NCBI GenBank assembly: GCA_002319795.1
Contig: DCFU01000031.1
Coordinates: forward strand, 98,700-162,699
Length of the DNA stretch: 64,000 bases
Direction of reading: 5' to 3'
DNA from: Megamonas sp. UBA1796
GTDB taxonomy: Bacteria; Bacillota; Negativicutes; Selenomonadales; Selenomonadaceae
Shown here: positions 1 through 8,710 of the stretch, piece by piece
How positions within the stretch are numbered: position 1 is the stretch's first letter
Layout of the letters: every line of letters begins with the position of its first letter
Made by a program: the position numbers and the translations under genes
The notes under the pieces: model-generated
Seen by the model: only the letters and a program-made list of their open reading frames with translations
Databases searched by the model: none
What the model was told of the DNA's origin: nothing

Positions 1-318
1 TCGCTCGATGCTTTGGAGCGGAACCGTATCCTGTGCCTGTTGGAAGAGCTTAAAAACGGCGGTATGAGCATCGTTCTGGTTGAGCATGACTGGGAAGCTG
101 CCCGGTTTGTCGACCGGATGCTTTTTCTTGCGCAAGGCAATGTTTTGGCGGAAAAGCAACGGACAGAGATTTTTACGGATCGTGCGCTTTTAGAACGTTG
201 CGGAATACTGCCGCCGCCTATGGCAATATTTTTGGAAGCAATGGGACTGCCGCCTGCAGATTTTTTTTCTATGGGGCAGTGCTGGAATCGGCTGAAGGGA
301 GCGGGCTATCTTGCTTGA
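1..318 (+). CDS. ECF-type ABC transporter ATPase, C-terminal fragment
   Basis: The gene enters from the left edge, so Walker A and the signature motif are outside the window. What remains is the end of a nucleotide-binding domain: the D-loop residues SLDAL at the very start and the switch histidine in VEHDWEAA about 25 residues later, then a C-terminal tail of about 60 residues. Such ATPases energise small-molecule uptake from the cytoplasmic face. The next gene is a second ATPase that overlaps this one by 8 bases, the paired arrangement typical of EcfA1/EcfA2 in energy-coupling factor transporters. The substrate cannot be told because no S component or EcfT is visible here. The ABC-ATPase call is firm; the ECF assignment is inferred from the pairing. 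Confidence 0.8.
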   Translation, partial: SLDALERNRILCLLEELKNGGMSIVLVEHDWEAARFVDRMLFLAQGNVLAEKQRTEIFTDRALLERCGILPPPMAIFLEAMGLPPADFFSMGQCWNRLKGAGYLA

Positions 319-1099
319 AATGGAAAATATATCCTTTGCATATTCCGGCAAGGAGCTGCTGCTGCGGAATATATCCTTTTCTCTTTCCTGTGGGGAATGG
401 GTGCTTCTGTATGGGCGAAACGGCAGTGGCAAGACGACGCTGGCGCAAATCCTTCTCGGTTTGCTCAGGCCGGAATCGGGCAGTTATTTTATTGATGGGA
501 AGGATGCAAGCCGGCTGAGTCTGCGAGAGATGGGGCAGCGAATCGGCTTTGTCCGGCAAGATGCGGATAAGCAGCTTGTTGGCGAAACCGTTGGACAGGA
601 AATGGTTTTTCCTGCGAAATTCAGGGGAGAAATTGCAGATTCTGCCAGAAATTTATTGGAAAAGTTCTCACTGGGCAGTTCTACGGATGTTTCACCTCTG
701 ACACTAAGCTATGGTGAGAAAAAACGACTGGCAATTGCGGCTGTATTACTGCGGCAGCCTGGTATCCTTGTCTTGGATGAACCTACTGCCGGGCTGGATG
801 GCAAAAGCAAAAAAGAGCTGCTCGATTATCTGCACTTTTTACAGACAGAACTTTCACTGGCGATTTTTTTGGTCAGCCATGACCTGGAGGCGGTCTTGCC
901 CTATGCTTCACGTGTGTTATGCCTGCAGGATAAGTGCATAGCATTTGACGGCACTCCACAGGATGCGGTTTCCTTTTTGCCGGAAGAGGAACTGCCGTAT
1001 TTTTTGACGTTTTCCAAAAGACTGGGACAAATAAAACATTGGGATTGTGTGCTTGCGCCGGAAGAGCTGGCAGAAAAATTGAAGGGGGAACTATCTTGA
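311..1099 (+). CDS. ECF-type ABC transporter ATPase (second of the pair)
   Basis: A complete ABC ATPase of 262 residues. Walker A is GRNGSGKTT near residue 38, the signature LSYGEKKRLAIA near 134, Walker B ILVLDEPTAGLD near 154 and the switch histidine in VSHD near 190. The predicted start is TTG, overlapping the previous stop; an ATG lies three codons downstream in LLEMEN. The length and the pairing with the preceding ATPase fit EcfA-type subunits, which form a heterodimer coupled to EcfT and a substrate-specific S component. Its stop overlaps the start of the radical SAM gene, so the four genes from 1 to 3239 are probably one transcript. The transported substrate is unknown. Confidence 0.88.
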   Translation: MLEMENISFAYSGKELLLRNISFSLSCGEWVLLYGRNGSGKTTLAQILLGLLRPESGSYFIDGKDASRLSLREMGQRIGFVRQDADKQLVGETVGQEMVFPAKFRGEIADSARNLLEKFSLGSSTDVSPLTLSYGEKKRLAIAAVLLRQPGILVLDEPTAGLDGKSKKELLDYLHFLQTELSLAIFLVSHDLEAVLPYASRVLCLQDKCIAFDGTPQDAVSFLPEEELPYFLTFSKRLGQIKHWDCVLAPEELAEKLKGELS

Positions 1100-2103
1100 A
1101 TTGTAATTTTTGTGAGCGTCGCTGTGCCTTGTCCGAAAAACAAAATGGCTTTTGCCGTATGTATGAGATAAAAGATGGCGTACAGCGGGAACGTTTTCCA
1201 CATCGGTGGTCTGTATACGACTTGGCGCATATTGAATCTATGCCGTTTTACCATGTATACCCCGGCAGCCGTTCCTTCAGTGTAGGGACAGAGGGCTGCA
1301 ACTTTGCCTGTGGGTATTGCATGAACTCTTATATTGCACGGGAAAATCCGGATGAGATACAGCAGTCTTCCTGCGAAATGAAACCCAAGGAATTCATTCG
1401 TATGGCACAGAAGCTTGGCTGCCACAATATCGTATTCAATATCAATGAGCCTACCGTATCGCTTTTTACGCTGCAGGAAGTCGCCTGGGAAGCAAAAAAT
1501 GCAGGTATGCCTATGGGATGCCTGAGCAATGGCTATCAGACACCCGAGGGCGTAGAACTCATGACGGAGATATTCTCCTTTGTCAATATCAGCATGAAGG
1601 GTTTGAAGGACACCTTTGCGCAAAAAACACTCGGAATCCCGGGCTTTGGGCCAGTGCTCAGAAATATTGCCCTTTTTGCGGCGCGCGTACATTTGGAGGT
1701 GACAACACCAATCGTAGAAAACGAAAATGATGATGAAATTCAGCAGATGGCGGATTTTCTGGCCTCGGTCGATCGGGAAATACCCTGGCATGTATTTCGT
1801 TTGCAGCCGGACTATAAAATGATTGACAGCCGTTATCCAAATGTGCAGAGCATTAATGAGCAGCTGACGAGCTGCCGGAAACGGCTGCCCTATATTTATT
1901 TCCATAATTTTATTGGCTCGGAGTGGGTAAATACGTATTGCCCGCATTGCGGCAGGATGGTTGTTGAACGCATCAGCTTAGGCTGCGGCGGCGATACGCT
2001 TGATCATTCGTGTCTGCAGGGAAATCGCTGTCCTGCCTGTGGTACAACCTTAAAATTCGTGGGTGAAGAAGTTGAATGGAATGCAAAGGAGAGATTCCTA
2101 TGA
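1096..2103 (+). CDS. AmmeMemoRadiSam-like radical SAM protein with C-terminal zinc ribbon
   Basis: About 335 residues. The start is taken as TTG at 1096, where a GGGGGA ribosome site sits 6 to 12 bases upstream; this overlaps the previous stop. The N-terminus has a cysteine cluster (CNFCERRC, then GFC). The radical SAM cluster follows as CNFACGYC (CxxxCxxC) near residue 74, preceded by the FYHVYPGSRSFSVGTEGC stretch typical of pyruvate-formate-lyase-activase-like proteins of the AmmeMemoRadiSam group. The last 60 residues carry CPHC and CPAC pairs, which look like a zinc ribbon. Members of this superfamily cleave S-adenosylmethionine to start radical chemistry; the substrate here is unknown. 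The company of ECF ATPases suggests a link with cofactor or metal uptake, which is inference only. Confidence 0.8.
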   Translation: MNCNFCERRCALSEKQNGFCRMYEIKDGVQRERFPHRWSVYDLAHIESMPFYHVYPGSRSFSVGTEGCNFACGYCMNSYIARENPDEIQQSSCEMKPKEFIRMAQKLGCHNIVFNINEPTVSLFTLQEVAWEAKNAGMPMGCLSNGYQTPEGVELMTEIFSFVNISMKGLKDTFAQKTLGIPGFGPVLRNIALFAARVHLEVTTPIVENENDDEIQQMADFLASVDREIPWHVFRLQPDYKMIDSRYPNVQSINEQLTSCRKRLPYIYFHNFIGSEWVNTYCPHCGRMVVERISLGCGGDTLDHSCLQGNRCPACGTTLKFVGEEVEWNAKERFL

Positions 2104-3239
2104 GTCTGGGAATAGTCGATGTAAGAGAGTGGCAGTCGGTGCTGGATTTGAAAACCGGGAAAAAAACGGCGCGCAGGCATCCCTGCCTGGAATTGATGCA
2201 GAAGGTTCTGGGCAGGCATCCTTATCCGGGAGATTTAAATCGTGAAGGAAACCGCTGGGTGACCGATACGGCCCTCGATCTTTTGGCACAGCGGGACAAG
2301 GAGTTCATGTTTCTGGCCTATGCACAGCATTATTTTTGCAGCCGCTTTGTGCCGCTGAGCAAGGAAGATAAAGCAACATTATATGCAGAAGTTTTTGAAG
2401 AAGTAGCACGGTTCAGGCGGGAAAGCGGATTTCTGACGCTGGTAATCGGGACGGGAGATCTGCGTCAGGCTGAGGCAGGAATCAATCTGGGACAGGATTT
2501 TGACGGCCTGGGGGTTTTGAGCAATTGGGCGACGCATTATGCCGGCATGTACGGGGCAAGCGAACGTGATCTGGCCAAACTTTCGGGAATGCAGGAGATC
2601 GAACGCGTGGTAAGCCGCGAGGAATTTTTGCAGGAGTTTGGCGGAAGCGAAGCAGCAGATGGAAGGAAGCTGCCGGAATATCTGCTGGTTGCGAAGGATG
2701 GCTGTTGCTTCCAGACATCGGAGAAACGAAAGCCTGTCATGATTCCGGCAGCCAATCAATCCATCCCGTTTGCTGCGGATTGGGAAGCTGCCGCAACGTC
2801 CATTGTCGATATACGTGCAGCGGTACTGGATAAATTACGGACGGACCGGGTCGCCCTGATTGTTGTTGAAGGAATCGGCTGTGAAGATTTCCCTCAACCT
2901 TATCAGATTTGCCGCAATGGGATTGGCTGGTTTACATATGAAATCGGGGAAGCACAGTATATGGCAATGAGTACCGGCCAACATCCGATTTTCCGGTATC
3001 CTTCGGGGTATCGTTATTATACGGAGCAGGGAACGGGGCAGGCATTTCCGTTTTCCGGATATTTCAAGGAAATGCCGCAGGATACATTGGGACGGGCCTT
3101 CTCCGGCAGCAGTGCGGCGGTCGGCAACCGCAGCATGTATATGCATACGACGACAGGGACAGAGATTTCCATTGAATGTTTTGCCCGTAATCTGAATAAC
3201 CAGGGCTGTCTCGGGGCTATTCGGGAGGACGGGGATTGA
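2100..3239 (+). CDS. Unrecognised protein in the ECF/radical SAM operon
   Basis: A 379-residue soluble protein that I do not recognise. The ATG at 2100 is chosen because AAGGAGA lies just upstream and it overlaps the radical SAM stop (ATGA), implying translational coupling. There is no signal peptide or membrane segment. Visible features are a central GDLRQAEAGINLGQDFDGLG stretch and a C-terminal third rich in aromatic residues and glycine, including IGWFTYEIGEAQYMAM and a Cys in VVEGIGCEDFP. It is the last gene of the run; 180 bases follow before the next gene. The strict overlaps imply that it works together with the radical SAM protein and the ECF ATPases. Confidence 0.7.
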   Translation: MSLGIVDVREWQSVLDLKTGKKTARRHPCLELMQKVLGRHPYPGDLNREGNRWVTDTALDLLAQRDKEFMFLAYAQHYFCSRFVPLSKEDKATLYAEVFEEVARFRRESGFLTLVIGTGDLRQAEAGINLGQDFDGLGVLSNWATHYAGMYGASERDLAKLSGMQEIERVVSREEFLQEFGGSEAADGRKLPEYLLVAKDGCCFQTSEKRKPVMIPAANQSIPFAADWEAAATSIVDIRAAVLDKLRTDRVALIVVEGIGCEDFPQPYQICRNGIGWFTYEIGEAQYMAMSTGQHPIFRYPSGYRYYTEQGTGQAFPFSGYFKEMPQDTLGRAFSGSSAAVGNRSMYMHTTTGTEISIECFARNLNNQGCLGAIREDGD

Positions 3240-3421
3240 AAACGGGAAATTTGTATAGAGCTTTATGAGAGGCGGGCCCTGTATCCGCTGGCAGGATGCC
3301 GATTGCCGAAAGTTCTTTTGCGATTGCTTAAAGTGTGATAGTATATACAAAACGATAGTTGGCAAAATTGCAAAATTTGCGTAGACACTATAAGTAAAAA
3401 AAGTTTAAGGGTGATACGGAA

Positions 3422-4366
3422 ATGGAAGAAAAAAAGGCCTTATCGACGCAGGAGGTCGCAGATATTCTCCAGGTCAGCAAAAGTACGATATATGACCTGA
3501 TAAAAAAAGGAAAAATAACATCGTATAAGATTGGACGCAAGGTGCGCTTCACGGAAAGCGATGTGCAGAAATTTATCGCTGTATCGAAAAAGGAGCAAAG
3601 CCAGGTTGGCTGCTCTGCTTCGGGAATCGTTCAATTGCAGCCGTGTTTCCGTCCGCAGCTGGAAAATTGCGGGTTTGTGATTTGCGGGCAGGATTTGATT
3701 TTGGATATCTTATCGAACTATATGCGCAATTATGGCATTACGGCTTTGCGGGCTTATACGGGAAGCTATGACAGTCTTATCGCCTTGTACAAGGGACAGG
3801 TGGATGTAGCTTCTGCGCATCTTTGGGACAGTGAGAAAGACCAGTATAATGTGTCTTATGTAAAGGCGCTTTTACCGGGAATACCAGCAGTGGTAGTACG
3901 CTTCATCAGCCGTCAGCAGGGGCTTTATGTAAGAAAAGGCAATCCGAAGGGCTTATCATCCTGGGAGGATTTCCGCCGCAGTGATATAACCATGATTAAT
4001 CGGGAATATGGCGCTGGTTCGCGGGTGCTTTTGGACGAAAATCTGCAAAGAATGGGGCTATGCGGCAAATATGTTGCCGGATATCAGAATATGGTACAGT
4101 CCCATCTGGCTGTGGCCAGTGCTGTAGGCCGCGGAGATGCGGATATAGGCGTGGGTACGGAGAAAATGGCTGAACAGGTGGAGAGCGTTGATTTTATCCC
4201 CTTGAAGAAGGAGCGATACGATCTCGTGGTGCGAAAGGAAGACATGGATCGTCCGGAGATGGTTACACTGCTGGAAATCATCCGTTCCGAGCCGTTCCAT
4301 AAGGAGTTTGGCTCTATCGGCGGCTACGACATCACGGATATGGGGGAAATCATTTACGGCATATAG
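3422..4366 (+). CDS. One-component regulator: excisionase-type HTH plus molybdate-binding-like domain
   Basis: 314 residues in two parts. Residues about 5 to 55 are an excisionase/MerR-like helix-turn-helix (LSTQEVADILQVSKSTIYDL, then KIGRKVRF). Residues about 85 to 310 match the periplasmic-binding-like domain of COG1910 regulators, with GSYDSLIALYKGQVDVASAHLW and the VRKGNPKG segment. This family is thought to sense an oxyanion or related small ligand and act on neighbouring transport genes. It has its own leader (3240-3421) and a weak ribosome site (AGGGTGATACGGA). It could control the operon just upstream. The ligand is not determined; molybdate or tungstate would be natural candidates given the molybdenum hydroxylase at 49589-53000. 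Confidence 0.8.
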   Translation: MEEKKALSTQEVADILQVSKSTIYDLIKKGKITSYKIGRKVRFTESDVQKFIAVSKKEQSQVGCSASGIVQLQPCFRPQLENCGFVICGQDLILDILSNYMRNYGITALRAYTGSYDSLIALYKGQVDVASAHLWDSEKDQYNVSYVKALLPGIPAVVVRFISRQQGLYVRKGNPKGLSSWEDFRRSDITMINREYGAGSRVLLDENLQRMGLCGKYVAGYQNMVQSHLAVASAVGRGDADIGVGTEKMAEQVESVDFIPLKKERYDLVVRKEDMDRPEMVTLLEIIRSEPFHKEFGSIGGYDITDMGEIIYGI

Positions 4367-4438
4367 CGTTTGCCGCTTTGCCGTTGCGTCGGTTATTTGG
4401 CAGTACCTGTTTTTGCTTCATGAGGAATTGGAAAACAA

Positions 4439-4480
4439 AAAAGACGTACAAAAATTTTTAGGAATTTTTGTACGTCTTTT
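4439..4480. terminator. Bidirectional intrinsic terminator
   Basis: A perfect 18-base-pair inverted repeat (4439-4456 and 4463-4480) with a 6-base loop. It ends in TTTT on both strands and lies between the convergent regulator gene and iolG, so it can serve both. Confidence 0.88.
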
Positions 4481-4510
4481 CTATGAGGGGATAATGGATG
4501 GGGATTGTTA

Positions 4511-5536
4511 TTACAGGTTATACTGTTTGCGGATTTCTGCGATTTTTACCGGACGATGTTCATCTACGGATTTTTTGGCGGCGAGTCCGATCAGTACCGG
4601 TGCGAGGCCGTCATTGGCGTTTACCAAGGTCGGTGTATCCTTGACGATAGCCTCTACGAAGGAATCTACTTCAGCTGCGTAGGCTGCCATGTAGCGCTGC
4701 AGGAAGAAAAACATCGGTTTTTCGGCCATGACGCCATTTTTGCCGCTGAATACAGCATTGGAATCCGAGTCATTGGAGATGGCGATACAGCCTTCGGTGC
4801 CAAATACTTCAGCGCGCTGATCGTAGCCATAGCAGGCCGCACGGCAGTTATCAATGACTGCTGTAGCGCCATTGGCGAGCTTTAAGGTGATTATGGCTGT
4901 ATCAATGTCACCGGCCTTGCCAATGGCAGGGTCAACGGTGACGGAACCTTCAGCATATACTTCTTCTACTTCAGAACCTGAAAGATAACGGACCATATCA
5001 AAATCATGGATGGTCATGTCGAGGAAGATACCGCCGGAGATTTTTACATAATCAATAGAAGGCGGTTCCGGATCGCGTGAAGTTATTTTGATGATTTGCT
5101 GTTTGCCTACACGGCCCGCAGCAACGGCATCGTGAATCGCCTTGAAGTTATGGTCGAAGCGGCGGTTGAAGCCAACCTGGTATTTCTTGCCGGATTTCTT
5201 TACGACATCCAGCACCTCTTTGATTTTTGCTACATCATGGTCGATCGGTTTCTCACAAAAAACGTGTTTACCGGCCTGCAGGGCTTCAATGGAGAGTGGT
5301 GAATGCTGGTCGGTCGAAGCACAGATAAGTACAGCCTGAATATCCGGGTCCTGGAGAATCTTTTTGTAGTCGGTGTAGGTTTCCTCAATGCCCATGGCTT
5401 TTGCCCAAGCTTTGGAGCTGTCGTTGAGGAATGGATCTGCGATAGCTTTGACACGTGCGTCTTTGACGTATTTGGAGATGCTTTCACCGTGTACGCGGCC
5501 GATACGGCCTACGCCGATGATACCAATGTTGATCAT
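4511..5536 (-). CDS. iolG: myo-Inositol 2-dehydrogenase (Gfo/Idh/MocA family)
   Basis: 341 residues. The NAD-binding Rossmann motif GVGRIG is at 8-13. CEKPID is at 94-99, with the catalytic lysine at 96, and DMTIHDFD at 173-180 supplies the Asp173/His177 pair expected for this family (Lys97/Asp172/His176 in Bacillus IolG). The enzyme oxidises myo-inositol to scyllo-inosose in the cytoplasm, the first step of inositol catabolism. An AAGGCGG ribosome site precedes the ATG on the minus strand. No other iol gene is in the window, but phytases, phosphoesterases and an organophosphate carrier lie just beyond, which supports inositol as substrate over other Gfo/Idh sugars. The 293 bases between this gene and the AraC gene are AT-rich and hold its promoter but no gene that I can support. 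Confidence 0.85.
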   Translation of the reverse strand: MINIGIIGVGRIGRVHGESISKYVKDARVKAIADPFLNDSSKAWAKAMGIEETYTDYKKILQDPDIQAVLICASTDQHSPLSIEALQAGKHVFCEKPIDHDVAKIKEVLDVVKKSGKKYQVGFNRRFDHNFKAIHDAVAAGRVGKQQIIKITSRDPEPPSIDYVKISGGIFLDMTIHDFDMVRYLSGSEVEEVYAEGSVTVDPAIGKAGDIDTAIITLKLANGATAVIDNCRAACYGYDQRAEVFGTEGCIAISNDSDSNAVFSGKNGVMAEKPMFFFLQRYMAAYAAEVDSFVEAIVKDTPTLVNANDGLAPVLIGLAAKKSVDEHRPVKIAEIRKQYNL

Positions 5537-5829
5537 GAAAAATTCCGCCTTTCGTTATTGAGATGTTTTCCCGGCAATACTGCTGAGAGTGTTAACCGCT
5601 TTCGCAACCAGTAAATTATAATAATGGGTATATTGTTGTTATATTTATTGTTTGTTTTGGTTAACTTTTATGCTTATTATAAAAGTTATAGTGGGAAAAA
5701 ACCTCTAAGATATTGCTTTTTGCTGAAAAAAATATATAGTTTTTTTAGGTTTTTATACCGGGTATGGGCTAAAAACTTAAAAATCTTGCGCAGATATCAG
5801 ATTTTTACAAAACTTGAGCGGCAGGAAAA

Positions 5830-6684
5830 TTATTGGCGCCAGGCTTTTCGGTATTTGCCGGGCGGCATGCCGACGATGCCGTTAAAAACTACCTGAAAGT
5901 AGTTTGAGTTGTTGTAGCCGCAGCGCAGCGCGATTTCTGTGACAGTCAGATTGGTATTGATGAGCAGGTTCTGCGCCTCACCGATGCGGCGGTGAATCAT
6001 ATACTGGATGGGTGAGTAGCCGAGGATCTTCTTGAAGGTATGTGAGAGGTAGTAGGCATTTACATGGAGTGCTTCGGCAATGGCGGCGAGCTTGAGGTCC
6101 TCAAGGTAGTGCTCGTCAATAAACTCCTTTATGCGCAGACCAAGATTGTATTCCTGCCCGCCAAGCGGCATTTTGCTGTTGCGGATGAGCTCATAGCTGA
6201 CAATGAGGAGTGATTTCATAATATTGTTGGCGGCTTCGGCCGCTGTACGTTCCTTGCTTTCCGGAGCGAGGCTCCGCAGCAGGTTAAAATATTGCCGGAG
6301 AAGAGGTTCCCGGCTTCTGCTTTTGATTACAGGACAGATTTTTTTATCCAGGAGCTGACCATTTTCGAGTCCTTTGAGATGCAGACCGCAGATGCCGATC
6401 AGGCAGGCGGAAAAATCATCACATTCCTGATCAAAAAAGCTATGCAGTACATTCGTGTTGATGAAGACGATATCGCCATTTTCAATCGCATAGGAGCGGT
6501 TGTCTATGGTGCATTGATTGCCACCGGATTCTACAAAAAAAATTTCAGTGATATCCGGATGTGTATGCAGGGCTTTGGGACCGATAAGTTGAGTTTTGCT
6601 GATTTCCTGCAGATAAACCAGACGCGGTTGTGTATTCAGTTCAAAGATATTATATGCCGTTTCGGCAAAGGAGTACTGAGCCAT
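5830..6684 (-). CDS. AraC-family transcriptional regulator
   Basis: 284 residues. The N-terminal 150 form a cupin-type ligand-binding domain (LHTHPDITEIFFVESGG, ENGDIVFINTNVLHSFF). The C-terminal 100 are the two-HTH AraC domain (LAAIAEALHVNAYYLSHTFKK and VTEIALRCGYNNSNYFQVVF). It is divergent from the organophosphate antiporter at 7155 and upstream of iolG on the same strand, so it is the natural candidate to control the phytate/inositol region. The ligand is not known; inositol or an inositol phosphate is inferred from position alone. Confidence 0.88.
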   Translation of the reverse strand: MAQYSFAETAYNIFELNTQPRLVYLQEISKTQLIGPKALHTHPDITEIFFVESGGNQCTIDNRSYAIENGDIVFINTNVLHSFFDQECDDFSACLIGICGLHLKGLENGQLLDKKICPVIKSRSREPLLRQYFNLLRSLAPESKERTAAEAANNIMKSLLIVSYELIRNSKMPLGGQEYNLGLRIKEFIDEHYLEDLKLAAIAEALHVNAYYLSHTFKKILGYSPIQYMIHRRIGEAQNLLINTNLTVTEIALRCGYNNSNYFQVVFNGIVGMPPGKYRKAWRQ

Positions 6685-7154
6685 TTAGGTTCCTCCGATA
6701 GCTGGGATAAGTTTCTGAAAGTTATCATAAATCATAATAAAGAACAAAATCTTGAAGTATTTGTGATTAACTATATCAAAAATGAGCAAGATTTCAAAGG
6801 TTTAATTTTAAAAATTCACTATAATGAGTATTATAAGATGATTTTTTGAGTAATTTATGGGACATAAAAGATTTAAATCATCAAAATATCATCATAAGTA
6901 CTATTATGATAACAAATACCAAGGGAAAAATCCAGTAAAAGTCATGGATAATTTTCAAAATAATTGTATTTGTTATTATCTTCATTAAAGGAGGAACGAA
7001 AATAAATGATGCTTCGGCTATGTAAAGAAAGGAAGGTAGCAGGTCTGTATGCAGGATTGCTGTGCAGGCTTATGTGCTGTTGAAGCAGGTAAGATGCAAT
7101 TCATCGGAACTTATCTTAGAGTGATTTTTGTGTAAAAAGTTAGGAGTGGAATCA
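6685..7154. promoter_or_regulatory. Divergent control region between AraC regulator and antiporter
   Basis: 470 AT-rich bases without a gene that I can support. An imperfect dyad, ATCATAA at 6891-6897 facing TTATGAT at 6904-6910, is a candidate operator. TAGGAGTGG at 7141-7149 is the ribosome site of the antiporter. I could not place the promoters with confidence. Confidence 0.4.
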
Positions 7155-8513
7155 ATGAGTATTTTGAAATGGTATTCAACGGGAAAAGAAAAGCCTCGTA
7201 TTACAGATCCGGGGGTCATAAAGAGTACCTTCCATAAGGCCCGTCTGCAGAGCATGTCAGCCATGATCATTGGCTATGGAATGTACTATGTTGTAAAGAT
7301 GACGATAGGCGTAGCCAAGAAGCCTATGCTCGAATATGGATTCACCGCATCCCAGTTAGGGCAGATCGGAGCTGCTTTGCTTATCGCATATGCTATGGGG
7401 AAATTCGTGCATGGATTCCTGGGAGACCGCGTCAATGTCAAGAAGCTGGTACCTACAGGACTGCTGGGGTGTGCTGTCATCAATATAATCCTGGGATTCA
7501 CCCCGTTCTTTTATGCCTTCCTGGTACTATGGTTCGTGAACGGCTGGTTCCAATCTATGGGTTCCGCACCATGTATCGTTTCGATAACACAGTGGTTCTC
7601 GAAAAAGAAGGTTGCCACGTATTACGGCGTATTCAGTATAGCACATTATATAGGTGAGGGCGCTACTTATATTTTTAGTGCCTGGATCATCGTACACTTC
7701 GGCTGGCAGGCAGCTTTTTGGATGCCTGGTGCAGCATGCCTCGTAATGGCATTATTGATGTATAAATTCATGTGGGACCGTCCGCAGGCATATGGGCTTC
7801 CGACGGCCAATGAGTTTGAAGGCGAAGTAGAAGAAGTTAAAAAAGAAAAGGTTAAGACTACTAAAGAAGCACAGTTTGAGGTTCTTAAGAATCCGTTCAT
7901 CTGGCTGATAGCCCTTAGTGCGGCTTTTATGGGAATTGCACGTTATTCACTGAGCAGCTGGGGTGTTATTTTCCTGCAGGAGGCAAAGTCCTATACACTG
8001 ATCGGCGCAGGCGGTATTATGTCGCTTAGCCCGCTCATGGGCGGCCTGGGATCATTCTTTTCGGGGGTCATTTCTGATAAGATTTTTAAATCAAACCATG
8101 CACTGACTACGATATTCTTCGGGCTTGTGATGCTGGGCGGACTTATTGGCTTCTGTCATACAGCTCCAGGACATGAGTATCTGGATATGCTTTGGATTTC
8201 TGTATTTGGTTTTGGTATGGGTGTTATCCTGTGCTTTGTCGGCGGCATGCTGGCAGTTGACCTTTGTTCGCAAAAGGCGGCTGGAGCAGCTATGGGAACG
8301 GTAGGCTTATTAGCTTATGCAGGTGCAGCTCTCCAGGATCTTGCCAACGGCTGGATGATGGATTTGAGCAAGATCGTGGTAGATGGTAAAGTAATCTATA
8401 ATTTCGATAATATCACCATGTTCTGGATGGGGTCCGTAGCCATCATGATACTTTTGATCATACCATGCCTCTGGGCCAAGAAAAGAAAACATATAGATGA
8501 AGCAGAAGGCTGA
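7155..8513 (+). CDS. MFS organophosphate:phosphate antiporter (GlpT/UhpT-like)
   Basis: 452 residues with about 12 membrane segments. The ATG at 7155 is preferred because TAGGAGTGG lies 5 to 13 bases upstream. The N-terminal pattern IGYGMYYVVK...KFVHGFLGDRVNVKKLVPTGLL is that of the OPA family (GlpT, UhpT), which swap cytoplasmic phosphate for an external phosphate ester. Of the two arginines that bind phosphate in GlpT, the second seems conserved (Arg263 in IARYSLSSWG), but the first position is lysine (Lys48 in YVVKMT). It opens the plus-strand series of phosphoesterases and phytases and is followed by its own terminator. Import of a partly dephosphorylated inositol phosphate is an attractive guess; glycerol phosphate or hexose phosphate cannot be excluded. 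Confidence 0.82.
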   Translation: MSILKWYSTGKEKPRITDPGVIKSTFHKARLQSMSAMIIGYGMYYVVKMTIGVAKKPMLEYGFTASQLGQIGAALLIAYAMGKFVHGFLGDRVNVKKLVPTGLLGCAVINIILGFTPFFYAFLVLWFVNGWFQSMGSAPCIVSITQWFSKKKVATYYGVFSIAHYIGEGATYIFSAWIIVHFGWQAAFWMPGAACLVMALLMYKFMWDRPQAYGLPTANEFEGEVEEVKKEKVKTTKEAQFEVLKNPFIWLIALSAAFMGIARYSLSSWGVIFLQEAKSYTLIGAGGIMSLSPLMGGLGSFFSGVISDKIFKSNHALTTIFFGLVMLGGLIGFCHTAPGHEYLDMLWISVFGFGMGVILCFVGGMLAVDLCSQKAAGAAMGTVGLLAYAGAALQDLANGWMMDLSKIVVDGKVIYNFDNITMFWMGSVAIMILLIIPCLWAKKRKHIDEAEG

Positions 8514-8569
8514 GTTTGATGGTTCTGTGATAGTTGTATAAGTGTTTTTATGATTTAAGGTAGTTTAAT

Positions 8570-8632
8570 AAGTACTTCTTTAGCTGTCCTTTAAAACAGA
8601 GGAGCCTGTATAAAGGAGTACTTATTATTTTT
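8570..8632 (+). terminator. Intrinsic terminator after antiporter gene
   Basis: A 13-base-pair stem (8570-8582 with 8611-8623, one G-U pair) encloses a 28-base loop that can itself fold, and is followed by ATTATTTTTT. It separates the antiporter transcript from the phosphoesterase genes. Confidence 0.65.
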
Positions 8633-8710
8633 TGATTTTGTCTTTGGGAACTAAAATTCATAAGGCTTTGAGAAATAAATATAGCAGGCAAAGCAGCGGG
8701 GGGAAGCAGA

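Noticed and set aside
5580..5620. Catabolite-repression (cre) site upstream of iolG
   Set aside because: The GAAAGCGGTTAAC stretch on the minus strand fits the cre consensus with three mismatches only, too weak to claim.
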